Assembly (NCBI GenBank): GCA_030638205.1
Contig: DAOWFB010000162.1
Coordinates: 1 to 13,500, forward strand
Length of the DNA stretch: 13,500 bases
Source: Thalassospiraceae bacterium
GTDB taxonomy: Bacteria > Pseudomonadota > Alphaproteobacteria > Rhodospirillales > Magnetovibrionaceae
Reading direction: 5' to 3'
Below the pieces are notes generated by a model. It made no database searches, had not been told where the DNA came from, and saw only the letters and a list, made by a program, of their open reading frames with translations. Shown here in pieces: positions 7,785 to 13,500 of this stretch (position 1 is its first letter; every line of letters begins with the position of its first letter). The translations under genes were made by a program, and so were the position numbers.

Positions 7785-8789
7785 ATGTCACAAACTAAGC
7801 AGCAATCTGGCATACGTATCGCATCATTTAATCTTGAAAACCTTGATGGGCCACCACGAGGACGAATTTCAGTGGCAAAGCGCATTGAAATATTGCGCCC
7901 GCAACTTGTGCGCTTACGTGCAGATGTTTTGTGCCTGCAAGAAGTAAACGGGCAAAACGAAAGTGATGGCAGCCGCTCGCTACGTGTATTGGATGAAGTT
8001 CTTAAAGGAACTCCTTATGCAGATTTTAACCAAATTCACAGCCAAAGCCCATCGGGTAAAGGTGCGCGTGACCGCCACAACCTTGTCACCCTTTCAAGAT
8101 TTCCCATATCTAATTTTGAAGAGGTCTGTCACACGCGCATGGATCCACCACTATATAAATCTGTAACCGCCATACCACACAATGAAGACCCGGTTGCTAT
8201 TGGTTGGGATCGCCCTGTTCTTTTGACAGAATTGAATGTGGGTGAAGAAAGCCCGCTACATGTAATTAATGTTCACCTGCGTGCGCCACGGGCGGCATTT
8301 ATTCCCGGGCAAAAACTGAACAGCAAATCATGGAAAAGTATGCCGGGATGGGCCGAGGGGTATTTTATGGCGGCGATTAAACAATCTGGACAAGCATTAG
8401 AGGTTCGTTTTTTAATCGATGAAATATTTGATGCCAACCCCCGTGCGCTTATCTGTGTTGTAGGTGATTTCAACGCAGACGACCATGAAGCACCGGTACG
8501 AATTATTCGCGGCGACGAAGACGATACCGGAAACGGAGAATTTGCCGCACGGATGTTGGTTGCAATGGAAAGAAGCATGTCACAATCGCAACGATTTTCA
8601 ATTATCCATCGCGGACGACCACAGATGTTTGACCATATACTTGCATCAAACAATTTGATGTCATGGTTCATAAAGGCAGAAATACACAACGAAACACTGG
8701 GCGATGAGGTCGGCAGCCCAGCAGCGATAGAGGGTGCGCCTGAATCATACCATGCCCCGGTTGTGGCTGAATTTAAAAACCCGTTATAA
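7785..8789 (+). CDS. Endonuclease/exonuclease/phosphatase (EEP) family protein
   Basis: 334 residues from the ATG at 7785. The fold is the EEP (DNase I/ExoIII/inositol phosphatase) superfamily: IRIASFNLENLDG with Asn 16, LCLQEVNG with metal-binding Glu 53, VINVHLRAPR with His 164, CVVGDFNAD with Asp 228 and Asn 230, and MFDHILAS. Near the C-terminus the usual Ser-Asp-His motif reads Ser-Tyr-His (catalytic-type His 323 in SYHAPVVAEF). Substrate (DNA, RNA, phospholipid or sugar phosphate) cannot be told from this. No signal peptide is seen, so it is probably cytoplasmic. A TTG at 7767 would add six residues, but the ATG has GGA 10 bases upstream and is the more likely start. It follows the kinase by 21 bases and precedes the peptidase by 39 bases. 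Confidence 0.85.
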   Translation: MSQTKQQSGIRIASFNLENLDGPPRGRISVAKRIEILRPQLVRLRADVLCLQEVNGQNESDGSRSLRVLDEVLKGTPYADFNQIHSQSPSGKGARDRHNLVTLSRFPISNFEEVCHTRMDPPLYKSVTAIPHNEDPVAIGWDRPVLLTELNVGEESPLHVINVHLRAPRAAFIPGQKLNSKSWKSMPGWAEGYFMAAIKQSGQALEVRFLIDEIFDANPRALICVVGDFNADDHEAPVRIIRGDEDDTGNGEFAARMLVAMERSMSQSQRFSIIHRGRPQMFDHILASNNLMSWFIKAEIHNETLGDEVGSPAAIEGAPESYHAPVVAEFKNPL

Positions 8790-8800
8790 TAAATATAACG
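8782..8800. repeat. Perfect inverted repeat over the EEP stop codon
   Basis: Arms CGTTATA (8782-8788) and TATAACG (8794-8800) are perfect reverse complements around a 5-base centre (ATAAA). The TAA stop of the EEP gene lies at 8787-8789, inside the element. No T-run follows on the plus strand, so it is not a standard intrinsic terminator. It could be an mRNA hairpin between two operon genes, a protein-binding site, or chance in AT-rich sequence. Confidence 0.6.
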
Positions 8801-8828
8801 CGAACAAAACCTAAGGAACCCATCAAAG

Positions 8829-10643
8829 GTGAAAGAAAATAATTCACCAGAGCCAGCATTTGATCCTGAATTGTGTTTGGCTTTGCGTAAAAAATTAATT
8901 GACCTTGGCATTGGCGGAATGATTGTTCCTCATGCTGGCGCACATCAGTCTGAATACCTACCAACCGGGGATGAAAGGCTTTTACGCCTTACCGGTTTTA
9001 GCGGCTCTGCCGGGTTTGCAATTATATTGCAAGATCGCGCGGCAATATTTGTTGATGGGCGCTACACAATTCAATCACGGGCCGAGGTTGATGAAAACAT
9101 TTTTGAAATATGTCATCTTAGTAAAAATCCTCCGGCAAAATGGCTGCGGGAAAATATAAAACCCGGCGAAAAAATATGTTTTGATGCCTGGCATTTCACG
9201 CCATCTCAACTAAGCCCCTTTCGGGCCGCAGCTAACAAAGGCGGCGGCGAATTAATTGCCATAGACGAAAACCCCATAGATACCCTATGGGCTGAGCGCC
9301 CGGAAAATTCATTATCCATGATTAGCGCACATGGTGAAAATTATTCAGGGACAGATAGCCTTAGCAAACGAAAAATAATTGCCGGTGCCGTCATCGATGC
9401 CGGGGCAAAAGCACAGGTTCTTTCCACCGGCGATAGCATTTCATGGCTTTTTAATATTCGCGGCGATGATGTGCCGTTTACGCCATTGGTATTGGCCTTG
9501 GCAATTATTTACGATGATGCGTCGGCAAAACTGTTTGTTGCAAAATCCAGGGTCAGCGACGAAGTAAAATCCCATATGGGCAAAGATGTTGAAATTATTG
9601 ATAGCGCATTATTTGGTGATGAACTTGATAGCCTTGGCAAGGCTGGTGAAAAAATAAAAATCGCCGCCGAAAGCGCGCCAATTTGGATAAAAGACCGCCT
9701 TGAAAATGCCGGGGCAAAAATTATAACGGCACCCGACCCTTGCTCGCTGCCCAAGGCCACAAAAAACTCCATAGAAATATCTGGCATTAAGGCCGCCCAT
9801 GTTCGCGATGGGGTGGCGTTAACCCGTTTTTTGGCGTGGCTTGATGCAAATACGCCCGGAAAAAATGTAAGCGAAATAAGCGCGGCTGAAAAACTTGAAA
9901 GTTTCCGCTCCGAGCACGAGCTTTACCACGGCCCCAGCTTTGCAACCATTTCAGGGGCGGGGCCCAACGGAGCCATAGTTCATTACCGTGCCACACCCGA
10001 AACAAACAGGGCGCTGGGAAATGGTGAATTATATCTTGTGGATTCCGGTGGGCAATACCCCGACGGCACCACCGATGTAACCCGCACCATTGCCATTGGC
10101 GGCAAACCTAGCGATGAAATGCCAGAAATAAAAGACCGCTTTACCCGTGTTCTTAGGGGCCATATTAGGCTCACAACCCAAAAATTTCCCATTGGCACCG
10201 CCGGGCAGGAGCTAGACGTTATTGCCCGCCGACCCTTATGGCAAATTGGGTTGGATTACGACCACGGAACCGGGCATGGCGTTGGTGCGTATCTTTCCGT
10301 CCACGAAGGGCCGCAACGAATTTCCAAAAGGGGCCCCCACATTCCGCTAAAGGCCGGAATGGTGCTGTCCATAGAACCGGGGTATTATAAAGAAGGTGAA
10401 TATGGCATCCGCATAGAAAATTTGGTAACAGTTGTCCCCACAAATGAAGCTGGAATTGAAATGCTTGGGTTTGATGTTCTAACCATGGCCCCCATAGACC
10501 GGTCCCTAATAGATTTAAGTTTATTGGAAATACCTGAAATTAAATGGCTAAATAATTACCACAAGCTTGTATTTGATGCCTTAAATCCACATCTTTCCGA
10601 TACCGAGACTACTTGGTTAACGGCTGCTACCGCCCCTATTTAA
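8829..10643 (+). CDS. pepP: Xaa-Pro aminopeptidase (aminopeptidase P, M24B, long form)
   Basis: Metallopeptidase that removes an N-terminal residue preceding proline; probably cytoplasmic, as no signal peptide is seen. At 604 residues it is the long, three-domain form resembling eukaryotic cytosolic XPNPEP1, not the roughly 440-residue E. coli PepP. It has two creatinase-like N-terminal domains (about 12-150 and 160-310), the catalytic pita-bread domain (about 325-540) and a C-terminal M24 extension (about 545-604). All five metal ligands are present: Asp 405 and Asp 416 (VDSGGQYPDGTTDVTRT), His 483 (HGTGHGVG), Glu 516 (SIEPGYY) and Glu 530 (RIEN). Start is GTG at 8829, with AAGGA (about 8812-8816) some 12 bases upstream, slightly far but usable. 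Probably the last gene of the kinase-EEP-peptidase run. Confidence 0.95.
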   Translation: MKENNSPEPAFDPELCLALRKKLIDLGIGGMIVPHAGAHQSEYLPTGDERLLRLTGFSGSAGFAIILQDRAAIFVDGRYTIQSRAEVDENIFEICHLSKNPPAKWLRENIKPGEKICFDAWHFTPSQLSPFRAAANKGGGELIAIDENPIDTLWAERPENSLSMISAHGENYSGTDSLSKRKIIAGAVIDAGAKAQVLSTGDSISWLFNIRGDDVPFTPLVLALAIIYDDASAKLFVAKSRVSDEVKSHMGKDVEIIDSALFGDELDSLGKAGEKIKIAAESAPIWIKDRLENAGAKIITAPDPCSLPKATKNSIEISGIKAAHVRDGVALTRFLAWLDANTPGKNVSEISAAEKLESFRSEHELYHGPSFATISGAGPNGAIVHYRATPETNRALGNGELYLVDSGGQYPDGTTDVTRTIAIGGKPSDEMPEIKDRFTRVLRGHIRLTTQKFPIGTAGQELDVIARRPLWQIGLDYDHGTGHGVGAYLSVHEGPQRISKRGPHIPLKAGMVLSIEPGYYKEGEYGIRIENLVTVVPTNEAGIEMLGFDVLTMAPIDRSLIDLSLLEIPEIKWLNNYHKLVFDALNPHLSDTETTWLTAATAPI

Positions 10644-10721
10644 GGGAATAATTTAACAAATTTTACTAATTTTAAATTGATTTTGGCGTATCCATATCTG
10701 TGGGCGGGCAGACATAATCTA

Positions 10722-10745
10722 GCCAAGAGAAATTTTTCTTCTGGC
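10722..10745. repeat. Imperfect inverted repeat upstream of the 155-residue gene
   Basis: Arms GCCAAGAGAAA and TTTCTTCTGGC pair at 9 of 11 positions around a 2-base centre, so the folded loop would have to open wider. It lies 25 bases before the ATG at 10771 and 78 bases after the pepP stop. It might act as a leader hairpin or weak terminator; there is no downstream T-run. The rest of the gap (10644-10721) is AT-rich with nothing else recognisable. Confidence 0.3.
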
Positions 10746-10770
10746 ACATAACAAATGGTAATTTACTATC

Positions 10771-11238
10771 ATGGCCTTTTTTGGAAAATCAAAAGAAGAA
10801 AAACAAGCGGCCACGGTTAGCGAACCAGTTGATCCCGGTTGGTATCGCACCGCCAAAGGCGGCTTTCCCCAATTATTCAGCCTTGTACCGGAAGAAATTG
10901 GCCTTTCAGGCAAAGGTGGGGTGTTTCTAATTTGGCACGGTGGCGTACAGCCAGAATGGGTCTACGTCGGTCATTCACCAGATATGGCACAGGCCCTTCT
11001 TGATATTGGTAAAAACAAAGAAGTAACCAATTATGAAAACAGGGGTGGATTGTTTGTTACATGGGCATTCATTTTAGAAGAATACCGCGACGGAGTAGTT
11101 AAATTTTTGCAAGAAAACCTTCCGACTATAGTCGTAAGTGCAAATACCTACACCGATGAAACCGCCGTGGTTCCGGTTTTTTCACCTGGAAAAGAGCCAA
11201 GCCAAGTTACGGCACCGATAGAGCCTGCATCAGAATAA
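10771..11238 (+). CDS. Uncharacterised 155-residue protein, possibly degenerate GIY-YIG-like
   Basis: I do not recognise this as a named family. It is a soluble protein with a Lys/Glu-rich N-terminus (1-20), an aromatic central region and a Pro/Glu-rich tail (about 137-155). The core reads GVFLIWHGG (from 50), then WVYVGHSPDMAQALL (63-77), and later a helix EEYRDGVVKFLQENLPTIV (103-121). The pattern Gly-Val-Phe, 12 residues, Tyr-Val-Gly-x-Ser recalls the GIY-YIG nuclease core. The catalytic Arg expected about 8 residues after YVG is Ala 75, and the metal-binding Glu in the following helix is not clearly present. If related, it would be a non-catalytic relative, perhaps a nucleic-acid or protein binder. 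Start ATG at 10771; no strong Shine-Dalgarno. It converges on the mutase gene with an 8-base gap. That it is a gene is likely; its function is unknown. Confidence 0.7.
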   Translation: MAFFGKSKEEKQAATVSEPVDPGWYRTAKGGFPQLFSLVPEEIGLSGKGGVFLIWHGGVQPEWVYVGHSPDMAQALLDIGKNKEVTNYENRGGLFVTWAFILEEYRDGVVKFLQENLPTIVVSANTYTDETAVVPVFSPGKEPSQVTAPIEPASE

Positions 11239-11246
11239 ATATCATT

Positions 11247-13250
11247 TTATTTTTTTAAAGTATCGGCTATTTCAGATAGCACCACATCAAGACGGTAATC
11301 CTTGGGCGTAAAAATATGGCTCACCCCCATTTTTAAAAGTGCCTCGTGATCAGAGGTGGGTATTATACCGCCAACCACAATTGGTATGTCATCGGCCTTT
11401 AATGATTTAAGTTTTTTTATAACGTCCCTTACCAATACCATGTGTGAACCGGAAAGAACCGATAGGCCTATGGCATGAACGCCCTCTTGCATGGCGGCGT
11501 TGGCAATTTCGTCTGGGGTTTGGCGGATACCTTCGAAAATAACTTCAAATCCTGCATCGCGTGCCATTAATGCCACCTGCTCGGCTCCGTTTGAATGTCC
11601 ATCCAGCCCCGGCTTGGCCACCAATAATCTTGGGCGAGCACCCAATCTTTTTTCGGCATCGCGTACCGCCAGCTTTGCATTCACCAATCCATCGCCCGGT
11701 GCGTGGGCACCGGAAAGCCCAGTTGGGGCACGATATTCGCCAAATACTTTTCTTAAAACCCCACCCCATTCCCCGGTGGTAACGCCGGCCATGGCCGCAT
11801 TTATAGATGGTTCCATTATATTTTCACCATCACGGGCCGCCTGCTCCAGCTGGGCCAATGCACTTTCAACCGCTTTATCATCACGCCCAGCCCGCCAAGC
11901 ATTAATATTTTTTATTACTTCTTTTTCCGCTTTTTCATCAGGAGTAAAAAATGTTTCATCACCGGCAACAAGCGGCGATGGCTCATGGCTGGTAAACTTA
12001 TTAACGCCAACAACAACATTATCGCCATTTTCAATAGCGTTTATGCGTCTTGCATTTGCTTCAACCAGTTTTTGTTTCATATATCCGGCTTGCAATGCCT
12101 TCATCACGCCACCAAGTTTTTCAATTTTGGCCATTTCCCCAAGGGCCGCTGATTTTAGCTCTTCAACTTTTTTGTCAATAACGCGGGAGCCGTCAAATAT
12201 ATCGCCATATTCAAGCAAGTCCGTTTCATAGGCCATTATTTGTTGCATTCGCATTGACCACTGCTGATCCCATGGTCGAGGCAGGCCCAATGCTTCGTTC
12301 CATGCTGGCAATTGAACCGCACGGGCGCGGGCATTTTTTGAAAGCACCACCGATAGCATTTCAATTAAAATACGGTGGGTGTTATTTTCTGGCTGTTCTT
12401 CAGTCAAACCCAATGAATTGACCTGCACCCCATAACGAAACCGTCTTTTCTTTTCATCTGTAATGCCAAAATGTTCTAGGCATATTTCATCCCACATTTC
12501 TGCAAATGCGCGAACCTTACAAAGTTCGGTCACAAAACGAATTCCAGCGTTAAGGAAAAAACTAATACGCCCAACAATAGCCGGGAAATCAGCATCACTA
12601 ATGCCGCCTCTTTTTTTGACCCTCTCTAATACCGTAATTGCATTTGCCAACGTAAAGGCAATTTCATCAACTGGTTCGGCACCTGCTTCTTGTAGGTGGT
12701 AAGAGCAAATATTGACCGGATTCCATTTTGGTATTTCACGGGCCGTATATGAAATTACATCGGCCTCAAGATTGAGGCTGGCATCTGGGGGAAAAATATA
12801 TGTTCCGCGCGAAAGATATTCTTTAACGATATCGTTTTGCACGGTTCCGGTCAGTTTAGAAATATCTGCGCCCTGTTTTTTTGCCGCCGCAATATATAAT
12901 GCCAACAACCACGGTGCAGTTGCGTTAGCGGTCATTGATGTATTCATTTTTTCCAATGGAATGGCGTCAAATAATTTTTCCATATCACCAAGATGCGATA
13001 TGGGTACGCCGACCTTGCCGACCTCGCCCAGCGATAACGGATGGTCGGGGTCAAGCCCGGTTTGGGTCGGCAGATCAAAAGCAACGGAAAGCCCGGTTTG
13101 GCCCTTTTCCAAATTGGTGCGGTAAAGCGCATTTGATGCCTCTGGCGAGGTGTGCCCGGAATAGGTGCGGATGAGCCATGGGCGATCAGGCCCAGAACTG
13201 TTATTTGAAGGGCTATTATTTGAAGGGCTGTTCTTTAAATTATTGTTCAT
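11247..13250 (-). CDS. ecm: Ethylmalonyl-CoA mutase (coenzyme B12-dependent)
   Basis: Adenosylcobalamin-dependent mutase that converts ethylmalonyl-CoA to methylsuccinyl-CoA in the ethylmalonyl-CoA pathway of C2 assimilation; cytoplasmic. 667 residues. A TIM-barrel substrate domain (about 24-510) contains RTYSGHTSPEASNALY and GLSVAFDLPTQTGLD, which match the MeaA/Ecm type better than methylmalonyl-CoA mutase. A C-terminal B12 domain (about 540-667) has LDGHSNGAEQ (D550, H552, G555) with His 552 as cobalt ligand, then LSVLSGSH and a GGIIP loop. The neighbour crotonyl-CoA carboxylase/reductase makes its substrate precursor, which settles Ecm over other acyl-CoA mutases. Start ATG at 13250 has CGGAG 9 bases upstream. 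The first about 20 residues are a Asn/Ser/Pro-rich repeat extension not needed by the family fold. meaA is an older name. Confidence 0.93.
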   Translation of the reverse strand: MNNNLKNSPSNNSPSNNSSGPDRPWLIRTYSGHTSPEASNALYRTNLEKGQTGLSVAFDLPTQTGLDPDHPLSLGEVGKVGVPISHLGDMEKLFDAIPLEKMNTSMTANATAPWLLALYIAAAKKQGADISKLTGTVQNDIVKEYLSRGTYIFPPDASLNLEADVISYTAREIPKWNPVNICSYHLQEAGAEPVDEIAFTLANAITVLERVKKRGGISDADFPAIVGRISFFLNAGIRFVTELCKVRAFAEMWDEICLEHFGITDEKKRRFRYGVQVNSLGLTEEQPENNTHRILIEMLSVVLSKNARARAVQLPAWNEALGLPRPWDQQWSMRMQQIMAYETDLLEYGDIFDGSRVIDKKVEELKSAALGEMAKIEKLGGVMKALQAGYMKQKLVEANARRINAIENGDNVVVGVNKFTSHEPSPLVAGDETFFTPDEKAEKEVIKNINAWRAGRDDKAVESALAQLEQAARDGENIMEPSINAAMAGVTTGEWGGVLRKVFGEYRAPTGLSGAHAPGDGLVNAKLAVRDAEKRLGARPRLLVAKPGLDGHSNGAEQVALMARDAGFEVIFEGIRQTPDEIANAAMQEGVHAIGLSVLSGSHMVLVRDVIKKLKSLKADDIPIVVGGIIPTSDHEALLKMGVSHIFTPKDYRLDVVLSEIADTLKK
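13200..13229 (-). repeat. 15-base tandem repeat in the ecm N-terminus
   Basis: Two adjacent copies of a 15-base unit (13200-13214 and 13215-13229) differ at one base; the following bases (13230-13244) look like a decayed third copy. In the minus-strand frame they encode repeats of the type NSPSN, giving a flexible Asn/Ser/Pro-rich leader on the mutase. The 15-base length keeps the frame, consistent with slippage expansion. Confidence 0.85.
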
Positions 13251-13372
13251 GGTAAAATGCTCCGAACAGAATGAATTTCCAACCGCTCAAAAAAACAGGT
13301 TGAAAACCTTTAAATAGTGTTGCCCAATTAGATGATGGCGGCAAGCGCGATAAAAAAAACGGAGGGCAGAAA
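13251..13372. promoter_or_regulatory. Divergent ecm/ccr control region
   Basis: These 122 bases must carry promoters for both ethylmalonyl-CoA pathway genes. I see a perfect short inverted repeat, AGGTT-GAA-AACCT (13297-13309), near the middle, which could be an operator. No convincing -35/-10 pair stands out on either strand. Ribosome-binding sequences lie at each end: GGAGGG (13361-13366) for ccr and CGGAG on the minus strand for ecm. Confidence 0.4.
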
Positions 13373-13500
13373 ATGATAAAGCCAGAACCCAGAGCAGAAT
13401 CCAATAAAATATCTGCCCTGCTTGAGGGACAACCAGTAAAAAATCTTTATGAACTAGGCGAAATTCCGCCACTGGGCCACGTTCCGGAAAAAATGTATGC
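13373..13500 (+). CDS. ccr: Crotonyl-CoA carboxylase/reductase (N-terminal part, cut by window edge)
   Basis: NADPH-dependent reductive carboxylase of the medium-chain dehydrogenase family. It turns crotonyl-CoA plus CO2 into ethylmalonyl-CoA, the key step of the ethylmalonyl-CoA pathway. Only 42 residues are in the window, but they include NLYELGEIPPLGHVPEKMYA, the highly characteristic Ccr N-terminal motif. The catalytic and nucleotide-binding parts lie beyond the edge. ATG at 13373 has a strong GGAGGG (13361-13366) 6 bases upstream, so the start is firm and translation is probably efficient. It is divergent from ecm, which acts later in the same pathway. Identification rests on one motif plus this neighbour. 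Confidence 0.88.
   Translation, partial: MIKPEPRAESNKISALLEGQPVKNLYELGEIPPLGHVPEKMY

Noticed and set aside
11234..11256. AATAAA / TTTATT hairpin with T-run at the end of the 155-residue gene as an intrinsic terminator
   Set aside because: The stem is only A-T pairs and would be very weak; the T-run is mostly part of the ecm 3' coding end.
11491..12231. 246-residue plus-strand frame opposite ecm
   Set aside because: Ser/Ala/Pro-rich antisense shadow; the minus strand gives a full B12-dependent mutase.
11247..13250. Methylmalonyl-CoA mutase as the identity of the B12 enzyme
   Set aside because: The N-terminal RTYSGHTSPEASN and DLPTQTG motifs are of the MeaA/Ecm kind and the divergent ccr fits the ethylmalonyl-CoA pathway.

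Overview
The window looks like a chromosomal segment from an alphaproteobacterium of moderate-to-low GC. The evidence is the gene order (ftsE, MJ0042 zinc-ribbon membrane protein, lysA, small CGRKG lipoprotein, argH, divergent tlpA-like gene), an ethylmalonyl-CoA pathway gene pair, and a PleC/FixL-style soluble PAS histidine kinase. Many codons end in A/T, ATA (Ile) is common, and a marine or free-living Rhodospirillales-like lineage would fit. The lineage is inferred from context; nothing was searched. I see no phage genes, insertion sequences, CRISPR array, tRNA or rRNA.

Layout. (1) 1-405, minus strand: N-terminal part of FtsE, cut by the window edge. (2) 653-1615, plus: membrane protein with an N-terminal zinc ribbon, a long Pro-Glu repeat and a DUF3426-like C-terminal domain, divergent from ftsE. 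(3) 1625-4476, minus: compact operon argH - 49-residue LptM-like lipoprotein - lysA. (4) 4542-5228, plus: membrane-anchored TlpA/ResA-type thioredoxin, divergent from argH. (5) 5397-10643, plus: a possible operon of a four-PAS soluble histidine kinase, an endonuclease/exonuclease/phosphatase-fold enzyme and a long-form Xaa-Pro aminopeptidase. (6) 10771-11238, plus: 155-residue unknown protein that may be a degenerate GIY-YIG-like domain. (7) 11247-13250, minus: ethylmalonyl-CoA mutase, divergent from (8) 13373-13500, plus: start of crotonyl-CoA carboxylase/reductase, cut by the window edge.

How they fit together. argH and lysA complete arginine and lysine synthesis; the lipoprotein between them resembles the LPS-transport maturation factor LptM. 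The divergent ecm/ccr pair encodes the first dedicated steps of the ethylmalonyl-CoA pathway for assimilating C2 units and polyhydroxybutyrate-derived carbon. The most interesting single observation is that the third PAS domain of the kinase aligns closely with the heme PAS of FixL, with the proximal heme His (H352) and distal Arg (R372) in place. It is therefore a candidate oxygen or redox-gas sensor, although no fixJ-like partner is visible here.

No wholly new system is evident. The points worth following are the heme-PAS candidate, the GIY-YIG-like unknown, the perfect inverted repeat over the stop codon at 8782-8800, and the repeat-built low-complexity segments in two proteins.
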